10,313 nucleotides of DNA from Stramenopiles sp. TOSAG23-2 (Eukaryota; Sar). The position numbers were made by a program, and so were the translations under genes. The notes beneath the pieces were generated by a model. It was not told the origin of the DNA. It made no database searches and saw nothing but the letters and a program-made list of their open reading frames with translations. The number at the start of each line of letters is the position of its first letter. Position 1 is the first letter of the stretch. The stretch spans positions 1 through 10,313 of the forward strand of contig LT650032.1 of NCBI GenBank assembly GCA_900128395.1, in the 5' to 3' direction. Positions 1-7,112 of this stretch are shown one piece after another.

Positions 1-1
1 A

Positions 2-166
2 AAAAAAGGATCTACTGGCCGTAAATTTAATTATGGTAGAGGCAGAAGTCCAGGCCACCCATCAAGATCTAATGGCAGATTTACATCAAAACCAAAAATA
101 AAAAAAGGATCTACTGGCCGTAAATTTAATTATGGTAGAGGCAGAAGTCCAGGCCACCCATCAAGA
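2..166 (+). repeat. 99-bp-spaced coding repeat with RSPGHPS motif
   Basis: Bases 2-67 and 101-166 are identical 66-bp blocks spaced by 99 bp (33 codons), encoding a Lys/Gly/Arg-rich stretch that ends in RSPGHPSR. The repeat is in frame, and the window may start inside a longer array. RSPGHPS motifs lie at 44-64, 143-163 and, in a diverged context, 209-229. Confidence 0.9.
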
Positions 167-3100
167 AGGAAACCTGCAACGAGTAAGCCAACATCTACAT
201 ATAGAGGCAGAAGTCCTGGTCACCCATCAAGAAGGAACCGTGCAACGAGGAATCAAGTAGATAAAAATGGTAACGCAGTTGAGCAAACAGCTGGATATGG
301 TAGTATAGCTAAGGATGCGGCAAAAACGTATGGTAAAATTAGAAATACCAAGCCAGTCAAAAAAATTCGAAAAAGTTTGTGGGACCGTACGAAACATAAA
401 TTGAGCAAAGTTAAAAATAGTAAATTTGTTCAAGGTGCTGCTAATGGAATAAAAACTACTGGCAAATATATTAAGAAAAATGCAAAACATGTTGCGCGAG
501 CTACGAAACTTGTTACTAAACATGGTGGGAAAGCCCTACGTGTCGGTGGGAAAGTATTAGGTGCGGCTGCAAATGTCGTTGCACCAGTTGTTGGATTCGG
601 AAAAGGAGTATTAAAACCTGCAGGTAGTTTTAGTGAAAGAGTAACTAATGGTATTGTTGGTGGTGCAAAGAAATTAGATAATGCTGGAGCTGGATTTGCT
701 GGTGCTTATACAGGTGGTAAACTCGGAGCTGGTGTAGGAGGTACCGTAGGAACAGCATTTGCAGGTGTTGGTGCAGTACCTGGTGCAGCTGTTGGAGCAT
801 TTACGGGAAGCGTTGTTGGTGGAATTGCAGCATCAAATAAATACGATGGCTCAAATGCAGATAAAGCGTACGATAGGATGATTGAAAGCAAAAGAGGTGC
901 TATCCACAAGAGAGTGGAAAAGAATGTAAATCGAGTAAAAAATGCTGGTCGAAGTGTGAAAAAGTTTTTTACTGGAAATGGAAAACGTAGCACGGGAAGT
1001 AGAGGTAGGAACAGAAAAAGATATTCAAGAAGTCCTGGTCATCCATCACAAATGAAAAGTCAAAATACACGTGGTAAACTAAAATCAAATAGGAATACAA
1101 ATAGTAGGAAATATTCAAGAAGTCCTGGGCATCCATCACAAATGAAAAGATATTCAAGAAGTCCTGGTCATCCATCACAAATGAAAAGTCAAAATACACG
1201 TGGTAAACTAAAATCAAATAGGAATACAAATAGTAGGAAATATTCAAGAAGTCCTGGGCATCCATCACAAATGAAAAGATATTCAAGAAGTCCTGGTCAC
1301 CCATCAAGAAGGAACCGTGAAACGAGGAATCGAGTAGATAAAAACACAAGAGACAATGCGCGATATAATAAAATGCGAATGGGAAGAGGAAAAAGAACAC
1401 CAACAAAAAAAGATCCAAGAGACAATGCGCGATATAATAAAATGCGAATGGGAAGAGGAAAAAGAACACCAACAAAAAAAGATCCAAGAGACAATGCGCG
1501 ATATAATAAAATGCGAATGGGAAGAGGAAAAAGAACACCAACAAAAAAAGATCCAAGAGACAATGCGCGATACAATAAAATGCGAATGGGAAGAGGAAAA
1601 AGAACACCAACAAAAAAAGATCCAAGAGACAATGCGCGATACAATAAAATGCGAATGGGAAGAGGAAAAAGAACACCAACAAAAAAAGATCCAAGAGACA
1701 ATGCGCGATACAATAAAATGCGAATGGGAAGAGGAAAAAGAACACCACCAATCAGCAACGATCAAGTTATTATTGGCAATACAAATATTGAAAGTTCAGA
1801 TCCACGAGATGATGTAACAGATCAACCAAAGAAACTTTCTGAAACGGAAATAAATACGCTTGCAAGTAGTAAGGCGAAACGTGATCAAATGTTAAATATG
1901 AGGGAGCATATGGAAGTAGCACAGCAAGATGAAACATTTTATACTGATGCTATTTTACGTAACCAACAACAAAAATTAAAAGTAGAGGAAAAGGAAATGT
2001 TTGATAAACTTGGTTATGATGAAGATCAAATCGCGGAGTATAAATTAAAGGAGAAAGCGAGATTTAGACCTACGAATAAGAAATACAATCCATCCTCTAA
2101 AAATACAGACCCTCGTAATAGTATCACTCCACATGATCGAGCAATGTCATTAGCATCACAAAATGCATATGAAGGTCATAACCAAAGAGTTGGTGATAGG
2201 TTAGAAAAAGAATATAGTGACGGATCAAAAGTAATTACGGATTATGAGGTTGTACAAGCTACTAGAAGCATTACAGTATATCGAGATCGAGTAAACAATA
2301 AGGTGTTAATTGCAGTCAAGGGTACTACACCAGCATTGAATTCTGATATGACAGATGCTAATTTGAAAATAGCAATGGCATCAAATAATTTTGATGAATC
2401 CAAAATAGTAAAACAAGCGCAAGCTGCATTAGATCAATATGCTGAAAAATATCCAGATGCAGAGATAGAAATGACAGGCCATTCTTTGGGTGGAACTGTT
2501 GTGCAACATGTGGCAATGAAAAATCCTGACAAAGTTACGTATGCTACAGCATTTAATCCCGGCTCGAATCCTATTTTACATAGGGAGGAAGACGAACTTG
2601 TTGGGCAACATACAAATATAAGAACAGTTATACAAAAAGGATCTTTTATAAGCAATGGGCAATTGGGTGTCGCAGATGTTGTATTACCTGATCCACTTGA
2701 TGCAGCATCAAATAGGAGAGAAAGGAGGGAGGCAATAAAACACAGTATACTTACCAAGCATGGCCAAGGTAATTTTTTATGCCCAGAATGTGAAAATAAA
2801 TGGAAAGATTTAGATTTCCCAACAAGTAATGATGAAACACATGCATTAACTCATGATCAACGGGCTCAATATGATGAATTAGTTAAAGCGAAAGAGAAGA
2901 CGGAAGGCCTTTTTGGTTGTGCAGTTCGAGCATCTGTATCATGTTTTCAAGAACGTGCTATTGCAAAAAAAAACTATAATAATTTCATGGAAAATATCGA
3001 AGCAGATGAAGAATATCAAAGACGTAAACTGGATATGAGTCCAGCCCAATTTAATGAATACAAATTATTGGAAGCACAATTAGAAAATCTGAGGGGGCGA

Positions 3101-4045
3101 AGTGAGGGGCGAAGAAACAGGAATGAAATCAAAAGAGTTCTGAGACAAATGAGAGATCTTAGAAACAATGCAAATCAGTTCCAATTTAAACGCGTGATGT
3201 CATCCATTGTCAACATGAGTAGAAAAAAAAAGCCAGTAGCATTGTTAAAAAGGATAGGTATTTCACCTTCACCACCAGTCATTACTAAAAAAATGATGTT
3301 TGCAGACACATTAGAAAATTTAGTAGCATCATCAAAAACTGCGAATGATATGGTGCAAGAGGCAAAAATTATGCAACAATTGCTTGCAGCAACTGATGTT
3401 GATGTTGTATTGGTTGATAATATGGTGGAAGATGCAATGAAAACAGCTGCTTCAACTAAATATATGAAAGATCCGCAAAACATTGAAGGTTACAATGTTT
3501 GTCCTGTTGTATTGCAATACAACAATTATAAAAAATCGATCAATGATCTGTTAAAACAACTTGAATCTAGCAGTACGGTTGATCCTAACAGCAATCGATA
3601 CAAAGGACCAACATCATATCGAAGTGGTACATGTGGTGTTCCAAAGTTTTTAAATTTTAACGGTGTGAATAGAATTGATTATTATCCACCAAAATATTGT
3701 GTACCAGATGTAACAGAAGATGGCGCACCGATTATCGTGGAAAATATTTATTCATCTAAACAAAATGTTGCAGCACCAACATTTAATGTTGAATTTGATA
3801 CAGAAAACCATCGTTTATCTAGTATTTTAGATTGTACTAGTGAAAATTGCAATATATTTAAAACTAGTTGTAATGATGGAAGTTTTAATTATTTAGTCAA
3901 ACAAAATGGGAGGAACTTATATACAATTGAAATAAGTGGATTGACATATGTTATAACACCATTATGTGCATTTGATGAGAGAAAACAAGGTAGTAAATTT
4001 AGAAGTTTATTTTATGATTCGAAATTAGCTGCGAATGGGTCGTAA
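2..4045 (+). CDS. Repeat-rich basic protein with glycine zipper and GHSLGG lipase-like domain (5' partial)
   Basis: The frame is open from base 2 to a TAA at 4043-4045, so 1347 residues are visible and the true start lies left of the window. A TTG at 377 is not a credible start because the same repeats continue upstream of it. Order: RSPGHPS repeats (2-230); Lys-rich helical stretch (about 370-640); Gly/Ala-rich hydrophobic segment (about 645-835); more RSPGHPS repeats (1019-1306); six RDNARYNKMRMGRGKRTP repeats (1349-1747); a charged, partly helical linker; a lipase class 3-like alpha/beta-hydrolase domain (about 2130-2770) with nucleophile-elbow GHSLGG at 2477-2494 (Ser codon 2483) and an upstream strand ending VKGT. 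An Asp near VVLPDPLD and a His in KHSILTKH could complete a triad; this is inferred. A CPEC...HALTH cluster follows (2780-2854), then a helical region and a tail with several Cys. No signal peptide can be judged without the N-terminus. Lipid hydrolysis plus polyanion binding is inference. It may be a host protein or a virus-derived particle protein. Confidence 0.85.
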   Translation, partial: KKGSTGRKFNYGRGRSPGHPSRSNGRFTSKPKIKKGSTGRKFNYGRGRSPGHPSRRKPATSKPTSTYRGRSPGHPSRRNRATRNQVDKNGNAVEQTAGYGSIAKDAAKTYGKIRNTKPVKKIRKSLWDRTKHKLSKVKNSKFVQGAANGIKTTGKYIKKNAKHVARATKLVTKHGGKALRVGGKVLGAAANVVAPVVGFGKGVLKPAGSFSERVTNGIVGGAKKLDNAGAGFAGAYTGGKLGAGVGGTVGTAFAGVGAVPGAAVGAFTGSVVGGIAASNKYDGSNADKAYDRMIESKRGAIHKRVEKNVNRVKNAGRSVKKFFTGNGKRSTGSRGRNRKRYSRSPGHPSQMKSQNTRGKLKSNRNTNSRKYSRSPGHPSQMKRYSRSPGHPSQMKSQNTRGKLKSNRNTNSRKYSRSPGHPSQMKRYSRSPGHPSRRNRETRNRVDKNTRDNARYNKMRMGRGKRTPTKKDPRDNARYNKMRMGRGKRTPTKKDPRDNARYNKMRMGRGKRTPTKKDPRDNARYNKMRMGRGKRTPTKKDPRDNARYNKMRMGRGKRTPTKKDPRDNARYNKMRMGRGKRTPPISNDQVIIGNTNIESSDPRDDVTDQPKKLSETEINTLASSKAKRDQMLNMREHMEVAQQDETFYTDAILRNQQQKLKVEEKEMFDKLGYDEDQIAEYKLKEKARFRPTNKKYNPSSKNTDPRNSITPHDRAMSLASQNAYEGHNQRVGDRLEKEYSDGSKVITDYEVVQATRSITVYRDRVNNKVLIAVKGTTPALNSDMTDANLKIAMASNNFDESKIVKQAQAALDQYAEKYPDAEIEMTGHSLGGTVVQHVAMKNPDKVTYATAFNPGSNPILHREEDELVGQHTNIRTVIQKGSFISNGQLGVADVVLPDPLDAASNRRERREAIKHSILTKHGQGNFLCPECENKWKDLDFPTSNDETHALTHDQRAQYDELVKAKEKTEGLFGCAVRASVSCFQERAIAKKNYNNFMENIEADEEYQRRKLDMSPAQFNEYKLLEAQLENLRGRSEGRRNRNEIKRVLRQMRDLRNNANQFQFKRVMSSIVNMSRKKKPVALLKRIGISPSPPVITKKMMFADTLENLVASSKTANDMVQEAKIMQQLLAATDVDVVLVDNMVEDAMKTAASTKYMKDPQNIEGYNVCPVVLQYNNYKKSINDLLKQLESSSTVDPNSNRYKGPTSYRSGTCGVPKFLNFNGVNRIDYYPPKYCVPDVTEDGAPIIVENIYSSKQNVAAPTFNVEFDTENHRLSSILDCTSENCNIFKTSCNDGSFNYLVKQNGRNLYTIEISGLTYVITPLCAFDERKQGSKFRSLFYDSKLAANGS
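209..267 (+). repeat. 59-bp block repeated at 1286-1344
   Basis: Bases 209-267 and 1286-1344 match at 57 of 59 positions by eye. Both encode RSPGHPSRRNR followed by a closely similar TRN/VDKN stretch. The two copies flank the Lys-rich and glycine-zipper part of the protein, so they mark a block duplication or insertion boundary inside the gene. Confidence 0.85.
645..835 (+). other. Glycine-zipper hydrophobic segment within the lipase-like protein
   Basis: About 60 residues dominated by Gly, Ala and Val with GxxxG-type spacing, for example GKLGAGVGGTVGTAFAGVGA. It is the only long hydrophobic stretch in the visible protein and lies between strongly basic regions. Such segments can pack as membrane hairpins or oligomerise. 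A membrane role is inferred from composition only. Confidence 0.6.
1019..1306 (+). repeat. 129-bp tandem coding repeat, two full units plus a partial unit
   Basis: Units at 1019-1147 and 1148-1276 appear identical by eye, and a partial third starts at 1277. Each unit is 43 codons and holds two YSRSPGHPSQMK motifs separated by an 18-residue Asn/Arg/Lys linker. The sub-copies within a unit differ at a synonymous Gly codon (ggt against ggg), and the whole unit was later duplicated. RSPGHPS starts are at 1028, 1118, 1157, 1247 and 1286. Confidence 0.93.
1349..1747 (+). repeat. 69-bp tandem coding repeat, six copies
   Basis: Copies start at 1349, 1418, 1487, 1556, 1625 and 1694. The last stops after 54 bases, where the sequence changes from RTPT to RTPP. 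Each unit is 23 codons, starts RDNARYNKMRMGRGKRTP and ends with TKKDP. Copies 1-3 use TAT and copies 4-6 TAC for the same Tyr, and otherwise I see no difference. The units are very basic, and their near identity points to recent expansion or gene conversion. Unit lengths divisible by three also create spurious long ORFs on both strands here. Confidence 0.95.
2780..2854 (+). other. Possible zinc site, CX2CX16HX3H, after the lipase domain
   Basis: CPEC is followed 16 residues later by HALTH. This resembles a C2H2 zinc-finger ligand set but has a longer loop than the usual 12 residues. It lies just after the presumed catalytic His region. Metal binding is inferred from spacing only. Confidence 0.35.
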
Positions 4046-4210
4046 AAATATGTGTACCGTAACCGTACGCACTGACACATGTGTGATAGTAGTGTGTGTA
4101 ACGAACTTCGTACGATACCTATTGTAAATGTACAGGTAAAAATAATGTGTGTACAAAAATTTAAAAAAATAATTAAGTTTTGCCTTTCATTATAATCTCT
4201 CTCCCTTCCT
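4046..4210. other. Gap between converging genes 1 and 2, with a short palindrome
   Basis: This 165-bp stretch separates the stop codons of two converging genes. It holds the interrupted palindrome ACGAACTTCGT (4101-4111), 56 bases past the stop of gene 1, GT-rich stretches and A/T runs near 4158-4175. No ORF or RNA gene is seen. Confidence 0.5.
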
Positions 4211-4753
4211 CTACCCTTTTAAAAACTCTTCACATTTTCCAGATGGTGGAAACGTATCAACACATCCATCTAATTGAAATCGTTCTTGAAATGTTCCAGA
4301 ATATACTTTTTTACTTTTATTATAAACATTAGCTAGTAAATCATTAGTGCAAACGGCACCAGTATTGACTCCTGTAGAGACGGTTACATGTGAAAATGTA
4401 TTATTAGATTTAATTGATGGTGAAAAAACTTGGACACCTTCACATGTTTCTAAATCTGATGCCCATATAAAAGGATAGACGCTAGCTTTCATACCTGTTG
4501 GCAATGCATCAACTTCTTCTTGCGTCGGTGCAAATTGCAATGTCATATGTGCAGCATATAAATGTCCAAGATTGGAATTAATGTTTGGAATAGTTTTATT
4601 CCATATCGATAATAATTTAATATGACTTTTTTGATTTAAAAATACAGCTGTATAAATGGTTTTACTTGTTGTTGATTGGACATTCGATACATTTAACATT
4701 GTACTCAATAATATGAGTAATATAATCGTATAATTCATTTTGTATTTCATCAT
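4211..4753 (-). CDS. Secreted 2H phosphoesterase-like protein
   Basis: The 180-residue protein starts at ATG 4753; a second Met follows at once, and either start keeps the signal peptide. Residues 1-27 form a signal peptide (a short basic start, then a Leu/Ile-rich core), with likely cleavage near VQS-TT. Two HxT motifs, HMTL (H69, T71) and HVTV (H122, T124), 53 residues apart, sit in contexts typical of 2H phosphoesterases, which act on 2',3'-cyclic or other phosphodiester bonds with these His and Thr/Ser pairs. A segment like ALPTGMKASV lies between them, as in eukaryotic members of this fold. Four Cys (104, 135, 164, 174) and Asn-x-Ser/Thr sites fit an extracellular or lumenal protein. It converges on gene 1 and diverges from 5446. 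The substrate is unknown. Confidence is high for the gene and moderate for the family. Confidence 0.75.
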   Translation of the reverse strand: MMKYKMNYTIILLILLSTMLNVSNVQSTTSKTIYTAVFLNQKSHIKLLSIWNKTIPNINSNLGHLYAAHMTLQFAPTQEEVDALPTGMKASVYPFIWASDLETCEGVQVFSPSIKSNNTFSHVTVSTGVNTGAVCTNDLLANVYNKSKKVYSGTFQERFQLDGCVDTFPPSGKCEEFLKG

Positions 4754-5445
4754 GTGAGATTGTGTGATTGTTATATTGATATGGTATATATTTTTTCTGT
4801 AGCATGTACCATCTCTCTCTCTGTATATGTCTATTTATTTATTTGTATTATTGGAAATAATAAAAATACTTGGTACACACACAAATGTGCAAATCGCACA
4901 ATCTAAATATAAATAAATCGTAATATAAATGTGCAAATCGCGAAACACACACTGTTTTTTTTGAGGATGATTTTTATTATAGTTTTTTTTGATTGAGACA
5001 CTTGCCATAGACACATCATTATATAAATGCATTGTAATGATATTCCTATATTAAATCTATTTACTAGGTACATACCATACACTCTCATATACATGGATAT
5101 CACACAAGATCGACCTCTATACCATTGTATATACATGTTAGGTATAATATAATATTTAGTATATGATAAGTACGAAGTTTTAGCTTTACAGCGGCACACC
5201 AGCACACGCCCCACCAAAAATCACACAAAATAGAACTAATCTATCGAACTAAAACACAAATTACATCAAAGATGGGTAATGAATTGTATAGAAGCAAAAT
5301 AAAAAATAAAACGCATAAACAAAATCATTATTTACATATTGATATTATTATTGTATACTTTGATATTATTATTATTATTGTTGTTAAGAAAAAAAAAAGA
5401 TTAAGATAAAAAACCCGGAACATCGCAGTTATTATAGTATATATA
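4754..5445. other. Divergent intergenic region
   Basis: This 692-bp stretch lies between two divergently transcribed genes and must hold both promoters. It contains a short CT run (about 4810-4822), a 15-bp direct repeat, ATT microsatellites (about 5341-5383) and an A-rich tract before the ATG at 5446, with a TATATATAATGG sequence at that start. Small ORFs here have no coding character that I can see. No tRNA-like structure was noticed. Confidence 0.55.
4883..4941. repeat. 15-bp direct repeat pair
   Basis: AAATGTGCAAATCGC occurs at 4883-4897 and again at 4927-4941, 44 bp apart, in the divergent promoter region about 130-190 bp upstream of the 2H-like gene. It may be a transcription-factor site or a chance duplicate. 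Confidence 0.5.
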
Positions 5446-6687
5446 ATGGACAAAATTAATATATTTGATGATGGTGGTGAAGAGTTACAATTTGAAGAAT
5501 CACTAGTACGTACTGAGTTGAAGCTTCTTGGTCCAATATTTATAATCTTTTTGTCATTTCCTATTGTTATGCGTTTTATCGCTGATTATGTAATCAATGA
5601 AATCTTTATTACTTTGTATTTGAAAAATAAAAATACAAACGAATCGTTTGAGCAAGTACAAAATTTATTAGGAGCTGATGAAAAAGTAGCAGCACGCAGG
5701 ACGGATAAGACTGAAAATAATTCTACTGCACCTAGGTTGAAATCAATGCTGGATATAGAGCAAGGAAGTGGTAGTATTGAGGAAAAGACTAACAACAACG
5801 ACGACAACAACAACAACAATGGGTTTGAAACCATGCATCCTTCTAAAGATGAGATGATACAACAACAACAATTGGAAGAAGATCAAAAAAAGTTTGATGT
5901 CAATACAAACTTTGTATATTCAAAATCTCATGCATTTAGTCATAGTGCAATGTTACGTGGGTTAATACCAGATAGTTGTGGAACATATTTCATTACGGTT
6001 GTAAAAATATTTTTACTACATTGGTTGCAACCTTTTCTTTATGTATTATTGATTTATGCATATTATGATGAAATCAATCATATTCAACGAACATGTGCAA
6101 TTACAATATGCTTACGGGAAGGTTTGTATTTTCTATTGACATTATGGCTCCTTGTGAAAACACCTTCCTTTTTATTTATCAATGATAAAAGTAAATATGG
6201 AAATCAGTACAATAAACAAATTTTCAGTGGATGTGATATTTCATGGAAACATAATTTGTTTTTGTATACCTTTACACCACATATTTATTTATATGAAACA
6301 TTTATTATTGATGATATTGATGAAAGGTCTGGAAGAATGAAAAGTTCGACGTCCCCTGGTATGAAATGTATACAATATTTGATATATTACCTTTTAATTA
6401 TCGTTGAAATGATTTCTTTTTTCAATCTTATTATTATTATTGGATTGAATGGCGATAATATATATCCTGGATGGGTTGGGTGGATATCGTCATTTTTCTT
6501 TTTAATTTATTATTTAATAATAAAAATAAAAAGTTATAAAAGAAATTCTTTATCAAGTGATAGTAACAACGATATTGAAAGAAAAAATCATGAAATAGTG
6601 AATCAAAGTAATAATATGAAACGTCAAAGTGATCAGACTGATGATGGTATTCATAATGATATTCAAGGTGATGCTGATAATATATAA
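5446..6687 (+). CDS. Unrecognised multi-pass membrane protein
   Basis: The 413-residue protein starts at ATG 5446 and ends at TAA 6685-6687. I do not recognise a family. Hydrophobic segments are near residues 28-50, 181-207, 218-237, 271-288 (weaker), 311-334 and 342-362, giving five or six membrane spans. Between the first and second lies a long hydrophilic loop (about 60-175) with low-complexity Asn/Asp (115-125) and Gln (139-143) tracts encoded by CAA/AAC microsatellites. The C-terminal 50 residues are polar, rich in Asn, Asp and Ser. There is no cleavable signal peptide, and the first span may act as an anchor. Few Cys and no metal or nucleotide-binding motif are seen. Transporter, channel or organelle membrane roles are all possible. 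It diverges from the 2H-like gene and converges on the HAD gene. Confidence 0.8.
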   Translation: MDKINIFDDGGEELQFEESLVRTELKLLGPIFIIFLSFPIVMRFIADYVINEIFITLYLKNKNTNESFEQVQNLLGADEKVAARRTDKTENNSTAPRLKSMLDIEQGSGSIEEKTNNNDDNNNNNGFETMHPSKDEMIQQQQLEEDQKKFDVNTNFVYSKSHAFSHSAMLRGLIPDSCGTYFITVVKIFLLHWLQPFLYVLLIYAYYDEINHIQRTCAITICLREGLYFLLTLWLLVKTPSFLFINDKSKYGNQYNKQIFSGCDISWKHNLFLYTFTPHIYLYETFIIDDIDERSGRMKSSTSPGMKCIQYLIYYLLIIVEMISFFNLIIIIGLNGDNIYPGWVGWISSFFFLIYYLIIKIKSYKRNSLSSDSNNDIERKNHEIVNQSNNMKRQSDQTDDGIHNDIQGDADNI

Positions 6688-7112
6688 AAAGGGTATAGCT
6701 GCACATCGTATATTTTTTGATGTTTTGGTATGCAAAGCATGAAAAATAACGTGAAGTATATTAATTGATGTTCGTAAAAAAAGATACGAACGTATCTTTA
6801 TAATAAATATAGTAGTGTATGCAAAAGCCAGGTTATATACGGACAGTACGATATTGTTTTTTAAAATGAAACGTGGATGATAATAATAGAATTAAACATT
6901 GTTCAATCATATGCTGTAGCAAACAACGCACGCGCTTGGTGATTGAAATTTTACGGAGAGCGAAAGAGAGAAAGACAATTTTGAAACAAAAATATGATAT
7001 TTAATATTAAAAGATCTGAAACAATAAAAACAAATTTTAAAGCAAAAACATTTTCTATTTTTACACGACGGAAGTACTATTTTATACGATATATATGATA
7101 CCCAGCCACATC
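6688..7112. other. Gap between converging genes 3 and 4
   Basis: This 425-bp AT-rich stretch lies between two converging genes. The only structure that stands out is the palindrome at 6780-6799; a short A/T palindrome near 6991-7003 is expected by chance at this composition. No ORF, tRNA or other RNA gene is recognised. It presumably holds both 3' untranslated regions. Confidence 0.5.
6780..6799. other. 20-bp palindrome downstream of the membrane-protein gene
   Basis: AAAGATACG, then AA, then CGTATCTTT: two perfect 9-base arms around 2 bases, 93 bases past the stop at 6687. It could be a protein-binding site or a 3'-end element. The 2-base centre is too tight for a full hairpin, though a shorter stem could form in RNA. 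Confidence 0.55.

Noticed and set aside
377-379. TTG at 377 as the start of the lipase-like protein
   Set aside because: The frame is open and repeat-coding to the left edge, and TTG starts are not expected in a eukaryotic nuclear gene.
1019-1747. CRISPR-like array
   Set aside because: The repeats are contiguous, in frame and coding, with no unique spacers.
969-1817. Long ORFs on the minus strand and in another plus frame over the repeats
   Set aside because: They exist because the repeat units are multiples of three bases and contain no stops in those frames. Their translations are simple periodic artefacts, and the plus frame ending at 4045 clearly continues on both sides.
4835-5217. Two small minus-strand ORFs of 65 and 104 codons in the divergent gap
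   Set aside because: One needs a TTG start. Both have compositions expected of translated AT-rich DNA, and neither has a recognisable domain or signal.
6437-6735. Minus-strand ORFs overlapping the end of the membrane-protein gene
   Set aside because: They are antisense shadows rich in Tyr, His and Ile from AT-rich codons, with no independent support.
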